Shown here: positions 17,552-24,890 of the stretch, one piece after another
Position numbering within the stretch: position 1 is the stretch's first letter
Layout: each line of letters begins with the position of its first letter
Origin: Streptomyces griseoloalbus
GTDB taxonomy: Bacteria > Actinomycetota > Actinomycetes > Streptomycetales > Streptomycetaceae
Length of the DNA stretch: 64,000 bases
Assembly (NCBI GenBank): GCA_014650015.1
Contig: BMUD01000011.1
Span: forward strand, 62,001 to 126,000
Reading direction: 5' to 3'
Notes under the pieces: model-generated
Seen by the model: the letters and a program-made list of their open reading frames with translations, nothing else
What the model was told of the DNA's origin: nothing
Databases searched by the model: none
Translations under genes and position numbers: made by a program

Positions 17552-20500
17552 GTGGAGACCAAGTCCGTCAGTCCCGTGTTCGTCGGCCGCACCACAGAGC
17601 TCGACACGCTGAACGACGCGCTCGCCCGTGCTCGCTCAGGTGCCGGCGAGCCGCAGGCACTGCTGATCGGTGGTGAGGCAGGCGTCGGGAAGACCCGCCT
17701 CGTCGAGGAGTTCGCCACCGCGGCCCGCCGTCGCGGCGCGATCGTCGCGCTCGGCGGCTGCGTCGAGATCGGCGCCGACGGACTGCCCTTCGCCCCCTTC
17801 TCCACCGCCCTGCGTCACCTGCGCCGTGAACTGCCGGGCCGGCTCGCCGCCGCGGCCGCCGGCCAGGAGGAGGAACTCGCCCGCCTGCTGCCCGAACTCG
17901 GCACCGCCGCCGCCCGCGAGGCCCGCCGCGACGAACAGGGCATGGCCCGCCTCTTCGAACTCACCGCCCGCCTGCTGGAACGCGTCGCCGCCGACCACAC
18001 CGTCGTCCTCGCCCTGGAGGACCTGCACTGGGCCGACGCCTCCACCCGGCACCTGCTCTCCTACCTGTTCCGCACCCTGCGCACCGGCCGCCTCGTCGTC
18101 CTCGCCACCTACCGCTCCGACGACATCCACCGCCGCCACCCGCTGCGCCCCCTCCTCGCCGAACTCGACCGGCTCCGCACGGTCCAGCGGATCGAACTCG
18201 GCCGCTTCAACCGCGAGGAGGTCCACCGGCAGATCGCCGGCATCATCGCCCGCGACCCCGACCCCGACCGCGTCGACGACATCTTCGAACGCTCCGACGG
18301 CAACGCCTTCTTCGTCGAGGAACTCGCCGTCGCCGCCGACGCGGGCCGCCGCACCGGCCTCACCGACTCCCTGCGCGACCTCCTCCTGGTCCGGGTCGAG
18401 GGGCTTCCGGAAAGCGCCCAGCGAGTCGCCCGGATCGTCGCCGAGGGCGGCTCCACCGTCGAGGACCGGCTGCTGGCCGCCGTCGCCCGGCTCACCGAGG
18501 ACGAGCTCATCGAGGCCCTGCGGGCCGCCGTCCACGCCGGCATCCTCGCCCCCGCACCCGACCGCGACGGTTACCGCTTCCGCCACTCCCTGGTCCGCGA
18601 GGCCGTCAGCGACGACCTGCTGCCCGGCGAACGCTCCCGCCTCAACCGCCGCTACGCCGAGGCCCTGGAGGCCGACCCCACCCTCGTCCGCGCCGACGAG
18701 CGGGTGACGCGACTGGCCAGCTACTGGTACCACGCCCAGGACGCCGCCAAGGCCCTGCCCGTGGTCCTCGACGCCTCCGTCGAAGCCCGCCGACGGCACG
18801 CCTACTCCGAACAACTGCGCCTGCTGGAGCGGGCGATGGAGCTGTGGGACGCCGTCCCCGACGCCGTACGGGCCACCTTGCGCCCCATCGACTGCGTCGA
18901 CGTCCACCCTGCCCCGCCACCCGGGCGGCGTGGGGGCACCCCCAGCGGCGGCGACCCCGCGACGGCCCGGCTGCGCTACCTGGACCTGATGGCCGAGGCC
19001 GCCGTCGCCGGCCGCCTCTGCGGGGAACGCGAGCGCGCGATGAAGATCACCAAGCGGGCGCTGCGCCTCCTCGACGAGGAACCGGATCCGCTGCGCGCCG
19101 CCTGGTTCTGGGTACAGCGCTCCCGGATCACCCAGTCCCTCGCCCGCGGCGACGGCTGGGCCGAACTCGGCACCGCGCAGGACCTGGTGCGCGGACTGCC
19201 CCCCTCCGAGGTGCACGCCGAGGTCCTCGCCGCCGCGGCCGGCTGGTCGATGCTGCACGAACCCGGTGCGGAGGCCATGGCCGCCGCCGAACGCGCCGTC
19301 GAGTACGCCCGCATGGTCGGCGCCCACGACATCGAGCTCAACGCCCGGCTCACCCTCGGCGGGCTCATGGTCGACGCCGGCGACATCGAGACCGGACTCG
19401 CCGAGATGTACGAGGTCAAGGACCGGGCGACCGAACTGGGCGTGGACACGGTGGTGGGCCGCGCCCAGGTGAACCTCCCGTCCGCGCTCGAAGGCGTCGG
19501 CCGCTCCGGGGAGGCCGCCGGTCTCCTCACCGAAGGCGTCCGGGTCACCCGCAGGCTCGGGCTGCTGGACTCCGAGGGCTGGGTCTGGGGCAACCTCGCC
19601 GAATCCCTCCATTCCCTGGGCCGCTGGGACGAGGCGGCCGAGGCCGCGGCCAACGCACAGCGCATCGAGCAGAGCGCCAAGCCCCGCGCCGGAGCCTCGA
19701 TGCGCCTGGCCCACCTGGCCTACGACCGCGGTGACCTGACCGGTGCCGCCCGCCATCTCGCCGCCGCCCGCGCCCACTTCGGCACCCACGACCCGATGCC
19801 CCAGTACGCCCTGCCCATGACCTGGGTCGCCATCGGCGTCGCCGCCGCCGAGGGCCGCCTGGCCGATGCCCGGACCGAACTGCTCGCCGCCCTCGACACC
19901 GGCCTCCCGCCCGGCACCCAGCGCTACGGCTGGCCCCTGCTGCTCGCCGCCACCACCGCGGAGGCGGACGCCCTCGGCGACCCGGCGACCGACCCCGGCC
20001 GCCCCGAGATCCTGGAACGCGTCCGCGAGGCGGCCAGGACCCTGGCGACCGGCGTCCCCGTGTGGCAGGCCCACGACCTGTGGCTGCGCGCCGAGTTGCG
20101 GCGCGCCGAGGGCAGGCCCGCACCGGACGAATGGTCCACGGTCGTGGAGGCGGTGGAGCCACTGGGCAGGCCCTACGACCTCGCACGCGTCCGGTTCCGG
20201 CTCGCCGAGGCCCTGCTCGCCTCCGGGGCGGGCGACGACGAGCGCGCCCGTGCCACGGAACTGCTGCGGCTGGTCGACGCCGTCGCCGGCCACCTCGGCG
20301 CCGCACCGCTGGCCCGGTCCGCCACCCTGCTGGCCCAGCGCGCCCGCCTCGTACTGGCCCCCGCCGTCCGGGCGGCGGCCCCGGCCCCCGCCCATCCGGC
20401 CGACGCGCTCGGACTCACCGGCCGGGAGCGTGACGTCCTGCGCCTGGTGGCCGCGGGACACACCAACCGCCGTATCGCCGAGGAACTGTTCATCTCCCCG

Positions 20501-20722
20501 AAGACGGCCAGCGTCCATGTCTCCAACATCCTCGCCAAGCTCGGTGTCTCCGGCCGCGGGGAGGCGGCGGCGGTGGCCCATCGGCTCGGCCTGTTTCCGG
20601 CGGAGCCCGGGGACCGGCCGGCGGCGGGACAATCGGTGTACGAGCCCGTCGTCCCTGGGAAGGGGAGCGATGTTCAACGCCTTCGAGGAACTGTTCGCCC
20701 CCGGCCGCAAGCACACCCGTGA
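17552..20722 (+). CDS. Large ATP-binding LuxR-family (LAL) transcription regulator
   Basis: A regulator of about 1056 aa. The N-terminal AAA-type ATPase has Walker A GGEAGVGKTR and Walker B-like VLALEDLHWAD. A long middle region is made of TPR-like helical repeats. The C-terminal LuxR helix-turn-helix reads LTGRERDVLRLVAAGHTNRR, followed by IAEELFISPKTASVHVSNI. LAL proteins usually activate secondary metabolism or sugar-use genes on binding an inducer; the target is unknown here. I chose GTG 17552 (METKSVSPVFVGR); ATG 17540 four codons earlier is possible. A Pro/Gly-rich insert near residues 450-465 is encoded by a palindrome at 18931-18944. The 3' end overlaps the next gene. Confidence 0.88.
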   Translation: METKSVSPVFVGRTTELDTLNDALARARSGAGEPQALLIGGEAGVGKTRLVEEFATAARRRGAIVALGGCVEIGADGLPFAPFSTALRHLRRELPGRLAAAAAGQEEELARLLPELGTAAAREARRDEQGMARLFELTARLLERVAADHTVVLALEDLHWADASTRHLLSYLFRTLRTGRLVVLATYRSDDIHRRHPLRPLLAELDRLRTVQRIELGRFNREEVHRQIAGIIARDPDPDRVDDIFERSDGNAFFVEELAVAADAGRRTGLTDSLRDLLLVRVEGLPESAQRVARIVAEGGSTVEDRLLAAVARLTEDELIEALRAAVHAGILAPAPDRDGYRFRHSLVREAVSDDLLPGERSRLNRRYAEALEADPTLVRADERVTRLASYWYHAQDAAKALPVVLDASVEARRRHAYSEQLRLLERAMELWDAVPDAVRATLRPIDCVDVHPAPPPGRRGGTPSGGDPATARLRYLDLMAEAAVAGRLCGERERAMKITKRALRLLDEEPDPLRAAWFWVQRSRITQSLARGDGWAELGTAQDLVRGLPPSEVHAEVLAAAAGWSMLHEPGAEAMAAAERAVEYARMVGAHDIELNARLTLGGLMVDAGDIETGLAEMYEVKDRATELGVDTVVGRAQVNLPSALEGVGRSGEAAGLLTEGVRVTRRLGLLDSEGWVWGNLAESLHSLGRWDEAAEAAANAQRIEQSAKPRAGASMRLAHLAYDRGDLTGAARHLAAARAHFGTHDPMPQYALPMTWVAIGVAAAEGRLADARTELLAALDTGLPPGTQRYGWPLLLAATTAEADALGDPATDPGRPEILERVREAARTLATGVPVWQAHDLWLRAELRRAEGRPAPDEWSTVVEAVEPLGRPYDLARVRFRLAEALLASGAGDDERARATELLRLVDAVAGHLGAAPLARSATLLAQRARLVLAPAVRAAAPAPAHPADALGLTGRERDVLRLVAAGHTNRRIAEELFISPKTASVHVSNILAKLGVSGRGEAAAVAHRLGLFPAEPGDRPAAGQSVYEPVVPGKGSDVQRLRGTVRPRPQAHP

Positions 20723-20858
20723 CGAGCAGAACCGTCTGGAACTGACCCGGGAGGACGTCGGCGACGCCGACCCCGGACGCGGGCCGATAGACCTCGCGTC
20801 CGGAAAGGTCACCGTCCGGCCGCCGGCCGAACCGCAGGAGGACCCCGACGGGGACTGA
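20670..20858 (+). CDS. Small conserved protein, DUF6191 type (62 aa)
   Basis: It starts MFNAFEELFAPGRKHTRDEQ and ends with a Pro/Glu-rich tail; an internal GRGPIDLASGKV is the recognisable core. The ATG has a perfect GGGGAG site 5 nt upstream. It overlaps the last 53 nt of the LuxR gene in another frame, which implies coupling. Function is unknown. Confidence 0.75.
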   Translation: MFNAFEELFAPGRKHTRDEQNRLELTREDVGDADPGRGPIDLASGKVTVRPPAEPQEDPDGD

Positions 20859-20946
20859 GCGCCGGCTAGGGGGGCGTCCGGATCAGGCCGATTCCAGGGA
20901 GCGGTGCCGGCCCCCGCGACCCCGGCAGGATCCGAACGGCATCCCT

Positions 20947-21123
20947 TAGGGCCTGTCTGACGATTCCCGCCTGCCTCGCGATGCCATGCACGCACTCTCG
21001 CCGCACCGGGCGCGGAGCCGAGTACATCCCGTACGAGGCTCTACCCCCGGCACGCCGAGAGCACGCACCTGACGCCGCGAGGCCGCCCTGCGGGCGACGA
21101 CGCGACTTGTCAGACAGGTCCTA
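20947..21123. mobile_element. MITE-like inverted-repeat element, full-length copy (177 bp)
   Basis: Terminal inverted repeats of 15 bp begin TAGGGCCTGTCTGAC at the left and match the right end with one mismatch. The interior carries further imperfect inverted sequence (for example CCTCGCG on both arms). There is no coding capacity. Both ends (20956-20975 and 21085-21105) recur in the 64-bp element at 43497-43560. The right end supplies the TAG stop codon of the sugar dehydrogenase gene. Lying between convergent genes, it may also act as a terminator. Confidence 0.7.
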
Positions 21124-22284
21124 GCTCACCCGGAGCTCCAGGATGCGGTCGTCGCCGTCCTGCGGGTCGCCCCGGCCGTCCGTGTTGCTGGTGACCAGCC
21201 ACAGCCTGTCGTCGCCCGCCGGGACCACCGTACGCAGCCGGCCGAACTCGCCCTTGAGGAAGGCCTGCGGGTCCGCCGAGGCCTCGGTGCCCTTCAGGGG
21301 TATGCGCCACAGCCGCTCGCCGCGCAGGCCGGCCATCCAGATCGAGCCCTCGGCGTGGGCGATGCCGCTGGGGGAGGCCTCGTCGGTGCTCCACTGGTCG
21401 ATCGGGTCGTGGAAACCGCCCTCGCCGGACCTGCCCTCCGCCTCCGGCCAGCCGTAGTTGTCGCCCGGCTTGATCGCGTTCAGCTCGTCCCACGTGTTCT
21501 GGCCGAACTCCGAGGCGAACAGCCGCTGTCTGCCGTCCCAGGCCAGGCCCTGCACATTGCGGTGGCCGTAGGAGTACACCGGGGAGTCGGGGAACGGGTT
21601 GCCCGGGGCCGGCTCGCCCTCCGGGGTGAGCCGCAGGATCTTGCCGCCCAGCGACTCCTTGTCCTGGGACAGGCCCGTGTCACCGCTCTCGCCCGTGCCC
21701 ACGTACAGCATCCTGTCCGGGCCGAAGGCGATCCGGCCGCCGTTGTGGACCACTCCCTTGGGGATGCCCCGGAAGACCGTGTCGGGCGCGCCCAGTCGTT
21801 CGCCGGCGGGCTTCTCCTCGTCGTGGATCAGGCGGACGACGCGGTTGTCCGAGGCAGAGGTGAAGTAGGCGTAGATCATGTGGTCCGAGGCGTACTCCGG
21901 GGAGAGGGCTATGCCGAGGAGGCCGCCCTCACCGGACGGCGACACCCCCGGCACCTCGCCCAGCTCGGTCTTCTCGCCGGTCTTCGCGTCGACCCGGGTG
22001 ATCGTCGCCTCGTCCCGGGAGGACACCAGGAGGTCGCCGCCCGGCAGGGGGGCCAGGCCCCAGGGGGTGCTCAGGCCCGTGGCGACCGTGCGCACCACCT
22101 TCACCGAGCCCTTCGCGGGTGGGGTCTCCTGCGCGGTTGGCCCCGGGGACGACGACCGCGCGGCCGTATCACTCGGGGAGGCGCTGCCGGACGTGTCCGG
22201 GGATCCTCCGTCGTCGGAGGAGCATCCGGCCGTCAGCAGGAGCGCGGCGGCGGCCAGCACGGCCGTCACGGCTCGATGTCGCAC
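21121..22284 (-). CDS. PQQ-type soluble sugar dehydrogenase (sorbosone/glucose dehydrogenase family) lipoprotein
   Basis: A 387-aa secreted six-bladed beta-propeller. A signal peptide ends at the lipobox LLLTAGC, and a Ser/Pro/Thr linker of about 45 residues follows. The propeller shows LSTPWGLAPLPGG, GEGGLLGIALSPEY, VVHNGGRIAFGPD, YSYGHRNVQGLAW and EFGQNTWDELN, all typical of the soluble aldose dehydrogenase family, including the conserved HR and Asn positions that bind PQQ or substrate. The start is GTG 22284, with AGGGA 8 nt upstream and MRHRAVTAVL as a good signal start; the frame itself opens at 22326. The stop codon is formed by the end of a mobile element. Confidence 0.85.
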   Translation of the reverse strand: MRHRAVTAVLAAAALLLTAGCSSDDGGSPDTSGSASPSDTAARSSSPGPTAQETPPAKGSVKVVRTVATGLSTPWGLAPLPGGDLLVSSRDEATITRVDAKTGEKTELGEVPGVSPSGEGGLLGIALSPEYASDHMIYAYFTSASDNRVVRLIHDEEKPAGERLGAPDTVFRGIPKGVVHNGGRIAFGPDRMLYVGTGESGDTGLSQDKESLGGKILRLTPEGEPAPGNPFPDSPVYSYGHRNVQGLAWDGRQRLFASEFGQNTWDELNAIKPGDNYGWPEAEGRSGEGGFHDPIDQWSTDEASPSGIAHAEGSIWMAGLRGERLWRIPLKGTEASADPQAFLKGEFGRLRTVVPAGDDRLWLVTSNTDGRGDPQDGDDRILELRVS

Positions 22285-22367
22285 GATCTTGTCCCTTCGA
22301 CGCGGCGGGTTCTCCCTGTCATACACCGCTCGCGCCTGCCAGGTTCCCGATCGGCCGATCTCGAACC

Positions 22368-22424
22368 CCGGGACCGCGGGACCGCACCCCCGCCGGACCG
22401 TGACCTCCGGGACCGCGGGACCGC
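22368..22424. repeat. 18-bp direct repeat
   Basis: CCGGGACCGCGGGACCGC occurs at 22368-22385 and 22407-22424, in the gap between the aldo/keto reductase and sugar dehydrogenase genes. Each copy itself holds two GGGACCGC units. Confidence 0.7.
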
Positions 22425-22453
22425 GCCGCCCGTACCACCCCTCGGCGCGTGGC

Positions 22454-23452
22454 TCAGTCCCACGATCCCTGGGCCGTCGGCAGTTCCGCGATCTCCGTCA
22501 GATCGCGCTCCGTCAGGCGCAGGTCCACCGCCGCCGCGTTCTCCGCGACCCACCGCTCCCGCTTGGCGCCGGGGACCGGGATCACCTGGCGCCCCCGGGA
22601 CAGCACCCAGGCCAGCGCCACCTGGGCCGCGGTGACATGCTCGCCGTGCCGCCGGGCGACGCGGCGCAGGCCGACCACGATCGGCTGGTTCGCGGCCATC
22701 ATCTCGGCCGTGAAGCGGGGGTGCCGGGCGCGCGGGTCGTCCGCCTCGAAGCCCACGCCGGGCGTCAGCGTCCCGGTCAGGAAGCCGTTGCCCAGCGGCA
22801 TCGCGGCCAGGAAACCGATCCCTCGCGTCTCGCACCACGGCAGCAGCGTCTCCAGCGCCTCCGGCGACCACACCGACAGCTCCGCCTCCACCGCGCTCAC
22901 CGGAAAGACCTGCTGCACCCGCTCCAGCTGCCGGATCGTCGCGTCGTGCAGCCGGGCCCCCGGCCGCCGGGACGAGCGCGCCCCCACCGCGCACAGCCCC
23001 AAGGCCCGTACCTTCCCCGCCCGTACCAGCTCCGCCATCGCACCCCACGTCTCCTCGACCGGAATCTCCGGGTCGGCGCGGTGCAACTGGTAGAGGTCGA
23101 TGACATCGGTCTGGAGCCGGCGCAGGGACGCGTCACAGGCCCTTCGCACATACCCCGGGCGGCCATTGGCCACGATGTGCTGGTCGCCCACCAGCAGACC
23201 GACCTTGGTGGACACGAAGGCGTCCGAACGCCGCTCCTTCAGCACCCGCCCGAGCAGCAACTCGTTGGTGAACGGGCCGTACATGTCGGCGGTGTCGAGG
23301 AGCGTCGAACCGGCGTCCAGTGCCCGGTGCACCGCCCTGAGCGACTCCTCGCCGCGCTGCCGGGAGGTGCTGTAGGCCCAGCTCATCGGCATGCACCCGA
23401 GTCCGACGGCCCCCACCGCGAGCGCCGCCGCGCCGATCGTCCTGCGCTCCAC
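22454..23452 (-). CDS. Aldo/keto reductase
   Basis: A 332-aa NADPH-dependent oxidoreductase of the (alpha/beta)8 AKR fold. The catalytic tetrad is visible as Asp and Tyr in LLDTADMYGPF, Lys in FVSTKVG and His in LYQLHRAD. The C-terminal cofactor segment reads VIPVPGAKRERWVAEN, a slight variant of the usual IPG motif. The GTG start at 23452 gives the normal N-terminus (RRTIGAAALAVGAVGLGCM). It runs toward the sugar dehydrogenase and may share a transcript with it. The substrate is unknown. Confidence 0.87.
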   Translation of the reverse strand: MERRTIGAAALAVGAVGLGCMPMSWAYSTSRQRGEESLRAVHRALDAGSTLLDTADMYGPFTNELLLGRVLKERRSDAFVSTKVGLLVGDQHIVANGRPGYVRRACDASLRRLQTDVIDLYQLHRADPEIPVEETWGAMAELVRAGKVRALGLCAVGARSSRRPGARLHDATIRQLERVQQVFPVSAVEAELSVWSPEALETLLPWCETRGIGFLAAMPLGNGFLTGTLTPGVGFEADDPRARHPRFTAEMMAANQPIVVGLRRVARRHGEHVTAAQVALAWVLSRGRQVIPVPGAKRERWVAENAAAVDLRLTERDLTEIAELPTAQGSWD

Positions 23453-23527
23453 CTGCTCGTGACCCTCCCTCTCCGGCCCCCCAACCTAACCTCTGCCGTC
23501 CCGAGCCCTTGAACTAGCCTCCGGACC

Positions 23528-24478
23528 ATGACTGCTGACGTATGGCTTCCGCTCCCGCCGGACGGGATCGAAGGGCTCCCCGAAGGGCCGCACTACCGTT
23601 TCTGGGACGGTGGCGAGGAGTTTCCCGCCGACCCGGCCGACTGCGTCTTCTACGTCGTGCCGTACATGAAGCCCCCCGGGATCGGGGTGCGTCCGCTGCC
23701 GCTGATGCGCTCGGTCCGGGTCGTGCAGACCCTGTCGGCCGGCACCGACCACGTGGAGCCCGGTCTGCGACACCTGCCCCCGGGCGTGCGGCTGTGCAAC
23801 GCGCGCGGAGTGCACGAGGCCAGCACCGCCGAGCTCACCCTCACGCTGATCCTGGCCTCCCTGCGCGGCATCCCCGATTTCGTGCGGGCCCAGGACAAGG
23901 GGGAGTGGCGCGGCGGGTTCCGGCCCGCGCTCGCCGACAAGAACGTGCTCGTCGTGGGATACGGCTCGATCGGCGCGGCCATCGAGGACCGGCTCGTTCC
24001 GTTCGAGCCCGCGCGGGTGGCACGCGTCGCGCGCTCCGCGCGCACCACGGAGCGCGGCCCGGTGCATCCACTCACCGAACTGCCCTCCCTGCTGCCGGAG
24101 GCGGACGTCGTCGTCCTCTCCACTCCGCTCACCGAGACCACCCGGCACCTCGTGGACGCCGCTTTCCTGGCCCGTATGAAGGACGGCGCCCTGCTCGTGA
24201 ACGTCGCCCGCGGTGGCGTCGTCGACACCAAGGCGCTGCTCAGCGAGCTGGAGAGCGGTCGCATCACCGCGGCGCTCGACGTCACGGATCCCGAACCGCT
24301 GCCCTCGGAACATCCCTTGTGGCGGGCACCCGGCGTCCTCATCAGCCCACACGTCGGCGGACCCACCTCCGCCTTCCTGCCCCGCGCCCAGCGGTTGCTG
24401 GTGGACCAGTTGCGCCGTTTCGTGAACCAGGAGGAGCTCGGCAACGTGATCCTGGTGACGGGAGCGGAGGGCCCCTAG
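23528..24478 (+). CDS. D-2-hydroxyacid dehydrogenase family protein
   Basis: A 316-aa protein. NAD-binding motif is VLVVGYGSIGAAIE, with Arg in NVARGGVVD, a Glu-bearing DVTDPEPLPSEHP and His in SPHVGGPT. The N-terminal domain is shorter than in phosphoglycerate dehydrogenases. It is divergent from the aldo/keto reductase, with about 75 nt between them holding both promoters. ATG 23528 is the first start and gives the typical length. The substrate is unknown. Confidence 0.87.
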   Translation: MTADVWLPLPPDGIEGLPEGPHYRFWDGGEEFPADPADCVFYVVPYMKPPGIGVRPLPLMRSVRVVQTLSAGTDHVEPGLRHLPPGVRLCNARGVHEASTAELTLTLILASLRGIPDFVRAQDKGEWRGGFRPALADKNVLVVGYGSIGAAIEDRLVPFEPARVARVARSARTTERGPVHPLTELPSLLPEADVVVLSTPLTETTRHLVDAAFLARMKDGALLVNVARGGVVDTKALLSELESGRITAALDVTDPEPLPSEHPLWRAPGVLISPHVGGPTSAFLPRAQRLLVDQLRRFVNQEELGNVILVTGAEGP

Positions 24479-24890
24479 TCCGCTTCGAGTACCGTACGCG
24501 ACTCCTCGGGCGCGGTGGGTACTCATACATCGGGTGATCGTTACGGAGCGTAGAGAACCTATGTCCCTGAGTGACGAGACTGGTGTATCGTCCCGACAGG
24601 GGCTGCGCCGTCGACCACCGGCGCGAGGGATGGACACGCAGACTGTGAGGGGGGCGACGGGCGATGCACGGCCTATGGACGAGCGATCCGACGCGGCGGA
24701 GCCGTCGGCGACGACCCTGGCGCACGGCCGCGCGCAGCCGCGGTCACCACGGCGGCCACCACATCCGGCACGGTGGCCGGCACGGCACTCCCCGTCACCG
24801 CCACCGGCATGCCGGACGCGGGAGTCACGCCCACCCGGTCCACCGGGGGCTGAGGGATCCGGGAGCGGCGGCGCGGACCGGGAGTGACCG
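24479..24890 (+). other. 412-bp region before the GGDEF gene; possible decayed small gene
   Basis: Around 24630-24720 the frame starting ATG 24630 (MDTQTVRGATG) has coding-like codon use. From about 24731 the coding-like signal moves to another frame (AAVTTAATTSGTVAGTALP) that ends at TGA 24851-24853. This could be a frameshifted small gene or chance. The 5' part near 24520-24570 is AT-richer and probably holds the promoter. Confidence 0.3.

Noticed and set aside
17636-20995. 1119-codon minus-strand frame opposite the LAL regulator
   Set aside because: Mirror of a gene with clear ATPase and LuxR domains; no motif of its own.
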